Of a stretch of 64,000 bases of DNA, positions 35,876-43,403 are shown one piece after another. The notes beneath the pieces were generated by a model. The model saw nothing but the letters and a program-made list of their open reading frames with translations. It ran no database searches and was not told the origin of the DNA. A program made the position numbers and the translations under genes. How positions within the stretch are numbered: the stretch's first letter is position 1; every line of letters starts with the position of its first letter. The stretch comes from DMER01 sp003451645 (GTDB lineage Bacteria > Pseudomonadota > Alphaproteobacteria > Micropepsales > Micropepsaceae): positions 1 to 64,000 of the forward strand of contig DALYLR010000018.1 of NCBI GenBank assembly GCA_031976175.1, read 5' to 3'.

Positions 35876-37015
35876 ATGGACTTCACATTGAACGCCGACC
35901 AGCAGGCGATCGAAGATACCGCGCGGAAATTCTCACATGAGCATCTGGCGCCGCATGCGGCAGCCTGGGATGAGGGCAGCATTTTCCCGGTCGGCGTGAT
36001 GCGGCAGGCGGCCGAGCTGGGCTTTGCGGCCATCTATGTGCAGGACGATGTGGGCGGTTCGGCGCTCGGGCGGCTTGATGCCGCGATCATCTTTGAGGAG
36101 CTGAGTGCCGGGTGCACCGCGACGGCCGCCTATCTCTCGATCCACAACATGGCCTCCTGGATGATCGACCGGTTCGGCAGCCCGGAGCAGCGCAAACGCT
36201 GGCTGCCCAAATTGTGCACGATGGAACTGATCGCGAGCTATTGCCTCACCGAGCCTGCATCCGGATCGGATGCGGCGGCGCTGAAGACGCGGGCGGTCCT
36301 GGACGGCGATCACTATGTGCTCAACGGGTCGAAGGCGTTTATCTCGGGCGCGGGCGTCTCGGACATCTACGTGTGTATGGTGCGCACGGGCGGCGATGGG
36401 CCTAAGGGCATCTCCTGCCTCGTCATCGAAAAGGGCACCCAGGGGCTTAGCTTTGGCAAGCCTGAGCGCAAGATGGGCTGGAACGCGCAGCCGACGGCGA
36501 TTGTCAATTTCGAGGACTGCCGCGTGCCGGTTGCCAATCGTCTGGGGGCGGAGGGTGAAGGGTTCCGGATTGCGATGATGGGCCTCGACGGCGGCCGCAT
36601 CAATATTGGCGCCTGCTCGCTCGGCGGGGCCAAAGCGGCCCTCGCACAATCTCAGCAATACATGACCGAACGCCGGGCCTTTGGGCGGCCACTTGCCGAT
36701 TTCCAGGCCTTGCAATTCAAGATCGCGGACATGGCGACGAATCTGGAGGCGGCGCGCCTAATGATCCGCAATGCGGCGGCAGCACTCGACCGGCGCGACC
36801 CGCGCGCGACCATGCTGAGCGCCATGGCCAAACGCTTTGCGACGGACATGGGTTCCGAGATCGCCAATGAGGCGCTGCAGATTCATGGCGGATACGGATA
36901 TTTGAAGGATTTCCCCCTGGAGCGGCATGTGCGGGATTTGCGCGTGCACCAGATCCTGGAGGGGACCAACGAGATCATGCGCGTGATCATCGCGCGCGAG
37001 ATGTTCAGACAGTAA
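35876..37015 (+). CDS. Acyl-CoA dehydrogenase, isobutyryl-CoA type
   Basis: Predicted 379-residue FAD enzyme. Signatures are ASYCLTEPASGSDAAALKT, the FAD loop RRAFGRPLADFQALQFK and the C-terminal QIHGGYGYLKDFPLERHVRD. The catalytic Glu is in LEGTNEIMRVI. The close order of 3-hydroxyisobutyryl-CoA hydrolase and 3-hydroxyisobutyrate dehydrogenase downstream strongly suggests isobutyryl-CoA dehydrogenation in valine breakdown, though short branched-chain substrates in general cannot be excluded. It starts a same-strand run with the DUF5367-like and hydrolase genes. Confidence 0.9.
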   Translation: MDFTLNADQQAIEDTARKFSHEHLAPHAAAWDEGSIFPVGVMRQAAELGFAAIYVQDDVGGSALGRLDAAIIFEELSAGCTATAAYLSIHNMASWMIDRFGSPEQRKRWLPKLCTMELIASYCLTEPASGSDAAALKTRAVLDGDHYVLNGSKAFISGAGVSDIYVCMVRTGGDGPKGISCLVIEKGTQGLSFGKPERKMGWNAQPTAIVNFEDCRVPVANRLGAEGEGFRIAMMGLDGGRINIGACSLGGAKAALAQSQQYMTERRAFGRPLADFQALQFKIADMATNLEAARLMIRNAAAALDRRDPRATMLSAMAKRFATDMGSEIANEALQIHGGYGYLKDFPLERHVRDLRVHQILEGTNEIMRVIIAREMFRQ

Positions 37016-37039
37016 ACAGACGATTTTGGGGGGCGGGCT

Positions 37040-37435
37040 ATGGGTTACCGAATTTGGGCGATTCTTTTTGGACTTTATATTTGGGTGCAAGCGACCCTCA
37101 CGATCCGCTTTGGTACGGATTTGATCTTTAAGCCGGACGATCTGGGCTATATGGCGATTGTGTTTGCGGTCACCGGCATCGCGGTCTATGGCGCGGGGAT
37201 TTTCTTCTACCGCCTCTTTTCGCTGAACCCCTTTGACCGGGCGACAGCGGGGATCTTGATCTGTGCGGTGGGCCTGCTTGCTGATATGCCGGTCGCCATC
37301 CACTACAAGGACGTGTTCCCGGACATGACGCCCGAGCAATTCAGCTGGTTCGTCGCCTGGGTCATCTGGGGCTATGGGGTGGGCATTCTGACCGGCATTT
37401 GGCCCAAAAATCTGCCAGGCCTGCCCAAGGAATAG
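37040..37435 (+). CDS. Small four-helix membrane protein (DUF5367-like)
   Basis: Predicted 131-residue protein with four hydrophobic helices and short loops. It resembles DUF5367 membrane proteins, but the match is from general layout (the GIWPKNLPG ending and a DIPVAIHY-like loop). The start follows a GGGGGGCGGGC leader. It sits between the acyl-CoA dehydrogenase (24-bp gap) and the hydroxyacyl-CoA hydrolase (6-bp gap), so it is almost certainly in their operon. A role in valine catabolism is not known. Confidence 0.65.
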   Translation: MGYRIWAILFGLYIWVQATLTIRFGTDLIFKPDDLGYMAIVFAVTGIAVYGAGIFFYRLFSLNPFDRATAGILICAVGLLADMPVAIHYKDVFPDMTPEQFSWFVAWVIWGYGVGILTGIWPKNLPGLPKE

Positions 37436-37441
37436 AGCACG

Positions 37442-38496
37442 ATGGACGAGGCGGAAGTCCTTTTCTCCGTAGACGGCGCGTTGGGTGTCATCACGCTCAA
37501 CCGGCCCAAGGTGCTGAACGCGCTGACCCGCACGATGGTCAACCAGATGGACGCGCAATTGCGGCGCTGGGCAGGCGATCCCGCGATCAAGGCGGTGGTG
37601 GTGCAAGCCAATGGCGGCAGGGCCTTTTGCGCCGGGGGCGATATTCGCGCGCTCTATGATTCGGGGAAGGCGGGCACGCCGCTGATTGCGTTTTACCGGG
37701 AGGAGTATGTCCTCAACACGCTGATCAAGCGCTATCCCAAGCCCTATATCGCCATGACCNNNNNNNNNNNNNNNNNNNNNNNNNNNNNNNNNNNNNNNNN
37801 GGCGGCGTGGGCGTGTCCGTACACGGAGCGGTGCGAATAGCGGGCGAGGGGATGCTCTTTGCCATGCCGGAGACGGGCATCGGCCTGTTCCCCGATGTGG
37901 GAGGGACCTTCTTCCTGCCGCGCTGCCCCGGTGAGATTGGCATGTATTTGGCGCTAACGGGGGCACGGCTGAATGCGGCGGACGCGCTTTATGCCGGGAT
38001 TGCGACGCACCATGTGCCCGTGGCGGCGTGGCCTGAGCTTCTGGCGGCGCTGGCGCGCGATGGCGGCCTCGGCGTCATTGAGCGCTTTCAGCGCGACCCG
38101 GGACCGCCAGCGCTTGCATCCTTGCGCGAGCATATCGATGCGGCGTTCAGTGCCCATTCGGTTGAGGAGATTATCGCGCGGCTGGAGGCTATGGCCTCGC
38201 CCTTTGGGGCGGAGACGGCGGCCCTGCTGCGCACCAAATCGCCGACGTCGCTAAAGGTAACCTTCGCGCAGATCCGCGCGGGCGCCACCTTGGCCTTTGA
38301 AGAGTGTATGAAGCTGGAGTTCCGCCTGACCAACCGGTTCATGCGCGGTGTGGACTTCTATGAGGGTGTGCGCGCTGTCATCATCGACAAGGATCAAAAG
38401 CCCGCCTGGGCGCCACCGGATCTGGGCGGCGTCTCGGACAAGGATGTGGCAGACTATTTCGCGCCGCTAGCGCCCGAGGACGAATTGGTGTTGTAG
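37442..38496 (+). CDS. 3-hydroxyisobutyryl-CoA hydrolase (interrupted by an N run)
   Basis: Crotonase-fold thioesterase that releases 3-hydroxyisobutyrate from its CoA ester in valine degradation. N-terminal blocks are GALGVITLNRPKVLNAL and AFCAGGDIRALYDSG. After the gap come GGVGVSVHG, MPETGIGLFPDVGG, SPTSLKVTF and DFYEGVRAVIIDKDQKP, the last diagnostic of HIBCH rather than generic enoyl-CoA hydratase. Bases 37760-37800 are 41 Ns. The halves are out of frame as written, because 41 is not divisible by 3, and the family needs only about seven residues there. The gene is probably intact in the organism. Confidence 0.88.
37760..37800. other. Assembly gap (41 N) inside the hydrolase gene
   Basis: A run of 41 undetermined bases. 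The flanking protein sequence suggests that only about 18-24 bases encoding a DGIVMG-type loop are missing, so the run length is probably not the true gap length. Confidence 0.9.
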
Positions 38497-38511
38497 GGCC
38501 GCGCGCGCCGC

Positions 38512-38973
38512 TCAAGCGTCCGTATACAGAGCGCTGCCCAGGAGGCCGTCCGGCGTCCGGCCATCCGCTGCCAAGGGCCAGACACTCCAATGTATCGTAC
38601 GGGCGGTTCCGTTCAGATTGATGATCGAGCTCATGCGCTGCTGAACTTGCCCAGAGCGGATACAATCGACATAGGATTGGTAGATCGGGCGGCCATTGGG
38701 GGTTGAGGCGGGCAATTGCGAGGAGCGCATGCCGGTGATGTTCTGCCCCGCATTGATGATCAAATGCTGCCCCATCAGGCGGTATAGGAAATCGGGTGGG
38801 TCGCCTGGGATCAACTCGAGCAGCGAGACATAGGGCAGTGCCGAGGCGAGCTTGGACGGGCGGATATCGGTGCGGGCGGGAAAAGCATTGGCGCCGCGGG
38901 CTTCCTCCCAGCAGGCCGCCACATGCTGGAACAGCACGGTTGGGTTATTGTCAAAGGATATCCGCGCCAGCAT
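38512..38973 (-). CDS. Small PAS-domain protein
   Basis: Predicted 153-residue protein consisting almost wholly of one PAS-like domain of the PF07310 type found as a standalone in alphaproteobacteria. Typical features are LPYVSLLELIPGDPPDFLYRLMG, a central VDCIRSG segment and a WSVWPL strand near the end. No output domain is present. The ATG at 38973 follows GGGGAG; an in-frame start at 39018 is less likely. It is oriented against the valine genes and separates the hydrolase from mmsB. Ligand and partner unknown. Confidence 0.78.
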   Translation of the reverse strand: MLARISFDNNPTVLFQHVAACWEEARGANAFPARTDIRPSKLASALPYVSLLELIPGDPPDFLYRLMGQHLIINAGQNITGMRSSQLPASTPNGRPIYQSYVDCIRSGQVQQRMSSIINLNGTARTIHWSVWPLAADGRTPDGLLGSALYTDA

Positions 38974-39069
38974 CTGGCACTCCCCATACGATTTCAATTG
39001 GCATAGTATTGGGACCAAGCGTTAAGAACACAGAAACATTCGTCATTAAAGCGAAAAGGGAGGCGCGAG

Positions 39070-39960
39070 ATGGCCAGCATAGGTTTCATCGGACTGGGCA
39101 ACATGGGCGGGCCAATGGCGCGCAATCTGATCAAGGCGGGGCACGCACTGACCGCCTTCGATTTGTCGGCACATGCCCGCAACGCGATCGCGGAGGCGGG
39201 TGCGCGTTCCGTCGATCAGGCAAATTCTGTTGTGGAGGGTGCCGAAGCGTGCGTCACCATGCTGCCCGCAGGCGAGCATGTGCGCGGCGTCTATCTGGGT
39301 ACGGAGGGTCTGCTGGCGCGGGCGGCGCCGGGGACGCTTTTTATCGATTCGTCAACCATCGATGTCGCAACCGCCCGCGAGGTCCACAAGGCGGCGGCCG
39401 AGCGCGGCCTTGCCTTCATTGATGCGCCGGTGTCTGGCGGCGTGGGCGGGGCCAGTGCTGGTACGCTGACCTTTATGTGCGGCGGCAGCGTGGAGGCCTT
39501 TGCACGGGCCAAGCCGATCCTGGAAAAAATGGGCAAGAACATCTTTCATGCAGGTGGCGCGGGCAACGGGCAGGCGGCCAAAATCTGTAATAACATGTTG
39601 CTGGCTATTTCCATGATCGGCACCTGCGAGGCCTTTGTTTTGGCAGAGAAATTGGGGCTTGACCATCAGACGTTGTTTAACATTGCCTCAACCGCGAGTG
39701 GCCAATGCTGGAGCCTCACGACCTATTGCCCTGTGCCAGGACCGGTGCCCACGAGCCCGGCCAACCGGGACTATCAAGCGGGCTTCACGGCGGCGATGAT
39801 GCTCAAGGATTTGAAACTGGCGCAAGGCGCGGCGCTCGCCAATGGGGCCGCCACGCCACTGGGCGCCTCGGCGGCCTCGCTTTATACGATGTTCGACGCG
39901 GAAGGCCATGGCGGCGTGGACTTCTCCGGCATCATCAAGATGCTCAGGGGACGCAGTTAG
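39070..39960 (+). CDS. mmsB: 3-hydroxyisobutyrate dehydrogenase
   Basis: Predicted 296-residue NAD-dependent enzyme that oxidises 3-hydroxyisobutyrate to methylmalonate semialdehyde. The N-terminal motif is IGFIGLGNMGGPMARNL, the substrate loop FIDAPVSGGVGGASAGTL, and the catalytic Lys lies in GNGQAAKICNNMLL. The C-terminal block CWSLTTYCPVPGPVPTSPAN is characteristic of true HIBADH. AGGGAGG lies just upstream. Together with the acyl-CoA dehydrogenase and hydrolase it completes three successive valine-degradation steps. No mmsA (semialdehyde dehydrogenase) is in the window. Confidence 0.93.
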   Translation: MASIGFIGLGNMGGPMARNLIKAGHALTAFDLSAHARNAIAEAGARSVDQANSVVEGAEACVTMLPAGEHVRGVYLGTEGLLARAAPGTLFIDSSTIDVATAREVHKAAAERGLAFIDAPVSGGVGGASAGTLTFMCGGSVEAFARAKPILEKMGKNIFHAGGAGNGQAAKICNNMLLAISMIGTCEAFVLAEKLGLDHQTLFNIASTASGQCWSLTTYCPVPGPVPTSPANRDYQAGFTAAMMLKDLKLAQGAALANGAATPLGASAASLYTMFDAEGHGGVDFSGIIKMLRGRS

Positions 39961-40125
39961 ACCGCCACAACACCGCGATACGCGCGAGTTGCTTTGCCCT
40001 TAACGCGGAATTAGTGCGTACTCTGATAATTCTTCGATCTGACTGGTGGGCGGACCGCAAGGGGCAACTTGCGGCAGCTCTGGCACCTTAGAAATGGTGC
40101 AGATCAATCGAGGGATTGGGGTGTT

Positions 40126-40648
40126 ATGAGCATGGCGTCCGCGGCGCGCAATGCGCCTGGTGAGAGCAATCGCGAGCAGGCCGAAGCGCGGTATTTGGAG
40201 TGCCTTAATCTGATCGAGCGGCTGCACCGGCAGCTGCTCGATGTGATCAAGGATGAGTTGGAGCGCGTCGGCCAGCCGGACGTGAATGCGGTGCAAGCCC
40301 TTCTGATTTACAATATTGGCGATCAGGAGTTGACCGCGGGCGAGCTGCGCACGCGCGGCCATTATCTGGGGTCCAATGTTTCATACAATCTGAAGAAAAT
40401 GGTGGAGTCCGGCTATATCCATCATGCCCGCTCCGAAAGCGACCGGCGGTCCGTCCGTGTACGGTTGACCGAGCGGGGGCGTCTGATCCGCAAGGTCGTG
40501 GCAGGTCTCTTTGACCGCCACGTGGCGCTGTCGGTGGCGATGANNNNNNNNNNCGGGCGGGATTGAGCCCAATGAAATCGGCGCGATGAACAAGACCCTG
40601 ACCCGCCTTGAGCGGTTCTGGGCCGATCAAATCCGGTACAGGCTGTAG
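40126..40648 (+). CDS. MarR-family regulator (LdtR-like), interrupted by an N run
   Basis: Winged-helix regulator of about 170 residues. The wHTH includes LTAGELRTRGHYLGSNVSYN as recognition region and RSESDRRSVRVRLTERG as wing, typical of alphaproteobacterial MarR proteins of the LdtR type. Ten Ns at 40544-40553 interrupt it. The C-terminal sequence GIEPNEIGAMNKTLTRL, ending at a TAG (40646-40648), is in another frame as written, so the gap length is wrong or a base is missing. The ATG at 40126 is preferred to 40069. A sensor-less histidine kinase follows after 44 bp. Confidence 0.85.
40544..40553. other. Assembly gap (10 N) in the MarR-like gene
   Basis: Ten undetermined bases that shift the reading frame between two clearly related halves of one protein. 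Ten is probably a placeholder length. Confidence 0.9.
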
Positions 40649-40692
40649 GCGGGGCAAGGGCATTGGCGCAGGGCGAGGGCCCGTGCCATTAG

Positions 40693-41589
40693 GTGCTAAT
40701 CGGGGGCGAGCGGGCATTGCGTACGCGCAACGAAAAAGCGGGACTGATGGACCGGTACAGCGCACAGCTGGGCTCAGCGGTCGCTCGTCACCGCTCCGAG
40801 GTCGCCATGATGGCGGCCAAAGTGGACGCCGAATTGGCCAACCGCGCGAAGTCAGAATTCCTGGCCAATATGAGCCATGAGCTGCGCACGCCGCTGAATG
40901 CCATTCTAGGGTTCTCGGATCTTCTGAGCATGGGTCTTGGCCATGCCGAATTGACCGAGAAACAGTCGGAATATACGGGCCACATCAAGGCCGCGGGCGA
41001 GCATCTGCTCCACATCATCAATGATATTTTGGACTTCGCGAAGATCGAGCAGGGCCACGTCAATCTGGACCTGACGACTGTTGATGCGGCTGACCTTATC
41101 AAGCAATGCGAGGTGTTCGTGCGCGAACGGGCGCGCGCCGCCGGGCAAAGTCTTGCAACGCAATGCGAGCCCGACCTGCCCAAGCTGATCACCGATGAGC
41201 GGCGGTTGAAGCAAGTGATTCTGAACCTTGCCTCCAATGCGGTGAAGTTCACGCCAAAGGGCGGCACAGTCACGCTGAGTGCGGCACTGACCGTTGAGGG
41301 CGGCATTGTGATCAGTGTGCGCGATAGCGGTATTGGCATGACCAAGCCCGAACTTGCCAAGGCGCTGCAACCCTTTGGGCAAGTGGAGAGCGCCTATTCG
41401 CGCTCCAACGATGGCTGCGGTCTGGGCTTGTCGATTGTGCAGTCCCTCGTCGAGCGGCTGGGCGCGCAATTCCGGATTGAGAGCGAACGCGGTGTGGGTA
41501 CATGCGGCAGCGTGACCTTTCCACGGGTAAAGTGCCTGAAACGCGATGCGGGCAAGAAATTGCTCGATGATTTGAATAAAGAGCAATAG
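40693..41589 (+). CDS. Soluble histidine kinase without a sensor domain
   Basis: Predicted 298-residue kinase. A short coiled-coil-like N-terminus leads to the HisKA H-box FLANMSHELRTPLNAILGFS, followed by the HATPase_c blocks: N-box LNLASNAVKFT, G1-box VRDSGIGM, F-box LQPFGQVE and G2-box CGLGLSIVQSL. There is no TM helix or recognisable sensor, so it may sense through a partner, perhaps the neighbouring MarR protein or a separate receptor. The start is uncertain: GTG at 40693, or ATG at 40747 (MDRYSAQLG). A HerA-like gene follows after 11 bp. Confidence 0.85.
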   Translation: MLIGGERALRTRNEKAGLMDRYSAQLGSAVARHRSEVAMMAAKVDAELANRAKSEFLANMSHELRTPLNAILGFSDLLSMGLGHAELTEKQSEYTGHIKAAGEHLLHIINDILDFAKIEQGHVNLDLTTVDAADLIKQCEVFVRERARAAGQSLATQCEPDLPKLITDERRLKQVILNLASNAVKFTPKGGTVTLSAALTVEGGIVISVRDSGIGMTKPELAKALQPFGQVESAYSRSNDGCGLGLSIVQSLVERLGAQFRIESERGVGTCGSVTFPRVKCLKRDAGKKLLDDLNKEQ

Positions 41590-41600
41590 GAACCCACGCG

Positions 41601-43394
41601 ATGCTGGCTCAGGACCGCCTCCATCATACTTCCGACCAACCGCAGCCGAGCTATGAGGCGGAATGGCCGATCGCGCGCATTGTATCCGTCAATGGCTCGC
41701 AAGCCATCGCGGTGCTGAACAAACCGACAGCCTATAATGCTGGGGTGCCACGCGCCGACATCGGCTCCTTGATGAAGATCGAGACGCCACGCGGGGCAAC
41801 CGTTGGGGTTGTCTCGGCACAGAGTATTCCGGCGCCCTCCATCCATGGCGGCGAGGAATTGCGCATCATCGAATTGGAAATGGTGGGGGAGTTCATTACG
41901 GCGGGTGGCCGCATGGTCTTCAAGCGCGGCGTCAGCGTCTTCCCGGTCCTGGGCGACACGGTGATGCAGGCGACGCATGAGGACCTCGTCAAGATTTTCG
42001 ACAGCGGGTCCAAGACCTCGATTGCGATCGGCACCTTGCATCAGGACCGCGAGATCCGCGTGCCCTTGTTCATCAATGATCTGCTGGCCAAGCACTTTGC
42101 CATTCTGGGCACCACGGGAAGCGGCAAATCTTGCGCAGTCGCGCTCGTGCTGAAGCGGCTGGTCGAGCGGTTCGACAATGCGCATATCGTTGTCTTTGAT
42201 CTGCACAATGAATATTCGACCGCCTTTGGGGTGCGCTCGGAGGTGATCTCGCCGGAGAAGCTGACGATCCCCTATTGGCTGTTGAACTTTGACGAATTGG
42301 TCGAAGTCTTGGCGCCATCGGGTATGAACCGGGATTTTGAAATTGAAATCCTGGCGCAGGTGATCCCGCAAGCCCGCAAGCGCTATATGGCGCAATTTGG
42401 GTCATCGAGCGGCATGCGGTCGGGCGCGGGCCTGCGCAAGGCGCAAGACATCTCGCTGATCGCGCAAGACACGCCGCTTCCGTTCCGCATGGCGGATGTG
42501 CTGCTGGCGCTCAACGAGATGATGGGCAAGCTCGACCGTTCGCAGCCCACAATGCCCTTTATCCGGCTTAAGACACGCATCGAGGCGCTGGTGGCCGATC
42601 CGCGCTATGCCTTTATGTTTGGCGGATACAGTGTGCAGGACACGATGGCGGAAACGCTATCGAAAATGTTCCGTGTACCAAGCAACGGCCGTCCGCTGAC
42701 GATTTTGGACCTGTCATCGGTACCCTCTGAGATTTTGAACGTTGTGATGTCGGCGATGTTCAGGCTGGCCTTTGACTTGGCCTTTTGGAGCCGGGGGCAG
42801 ATCCCGATCACGCTGGTGTGCGAGGAAGCCCACCGCTATGCGCCCGTCAAGGGTGCGGGCTTTGAGCCGACGCGCCGCGCGATGGCGCGTATCGCCAAGG
42901 AGGGCCGCAAATATGGCGTCTCGCTGTGCATCGTGACGCAGCGGCCATCCGAGCTCGACCCGACGGTTTTGTCCCAATGCAACACGATCCTAGCGCTGCG
43001 CCTGACCAATCAGCTGGACCAGGATTATGTGAAGTCAGCGACGTCGGAATCGGGTGTGGCGCTGCTAGACTTTCTGCCCGTGCTCGGAAAAGCCGAGGCG
43101 ATTGTGATGGGCGAGGGCGTGCCCTTGCCGCTGCGTATCCGGTTCGATGAGTTGGAGGCGGCCAGCGGCTTGCCCAATGGCCAAAGCGCGCCGTTCTCGG
43201 AAGTGTGGAGCGCACCCCCGCTCGACCCAGCGCAGCTCGACGATATTGTCGCTAATTGGCGCGCGCAGCGTAAACTCGATGGCGCGGCGGAGTTGCCGCC
43301 TCTAGCGATCGAGCCGCCGCCGGCGTCTGCGGAGCCGCCCCCGCCGCCGCCCAAGCCGGGCCTGTCGAGCCTTAGGCGCAATCCGATTGTGTAG
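41601..43394 (+). CDS. HerA-like ATPase (DUF87 family)
   Basis: Predicted 597-residue hexameric-type translocase. An N-terminal HAS-barrel-like domain (about residues 20-150) precedes the ATPase core with Walker A GTTGSGKSC and Walker B ITLVCEEAH. A glutamine sensor-type segment (CIVTQRPSELDP) and an arginine-finger-like RPxxLDP context follow. The C-terminus is a Pro-rich tail (PPPASAEPPPPPPKP). Archaeal HerA works with the NurA nuclease in end resection; no NurA is nearby. It is co-oriented with the kinase 11 bp upstream, so the two probably form an operon. Confidence 0.87.
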   Translation: MLAQDRLHHTSDQPQPSYEAEWPIARIVSVNGSQAIAVLNKPTAYNAGVPRADIGSLMKIETPRGATVGVVSAQSIPAPSIHGGEELRIIELEMVGEFITAGGRMVFKRGVSVFPVLGDTVMQATHEDLVKIFDSGSKTSIAIGTLHQDREIRVPLFINDLLAKHFAILGTTGSGKSCAVALVLKRLVERFDNAHIVVFDLHNEYSTAFGVRSEVISPEKLTIPYWLLNFDELVEVLAPSGMNRDFEIEILAQVIPQARKRYMAQFGSSSGMRSGAGLRKAQDISLIAQDTPLPFRMADVLLALNEMMGKLDRSQPTMPFIRLKTRIEALVADPRYAFMFGGYSVQDTMAETLSKMFRVPSNGRPLTILDLSSVPSEILNVVMSAMFRLAFDLAFWSRGQIPITLVCEEAHRYAPVKGAGFEPTRRAMARIAKEGRKYGVSLCIVTQRPSELDPTVLSQCNTILALRLTNQLDQDYVKSATSESGVALLDFLPVLGKAEAIVMGEGVPLPLRIRFDELEAASGLPNGQSAPFSEVWSAPPLDPAQLDDIVANWRAQRKLDGAAELPPLAIEPPPASAEPPPPPPKPGLSSLRRNPIV

Positions 43395-43403
43395 ACCAGC
43401 GGT

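Noticed and set aside
37442..38496. Pseudogene call for the hydrolase
   Set aside because: The break coincides with a run of Ns and the two halves fit one protein; assembly is the likelier cause.
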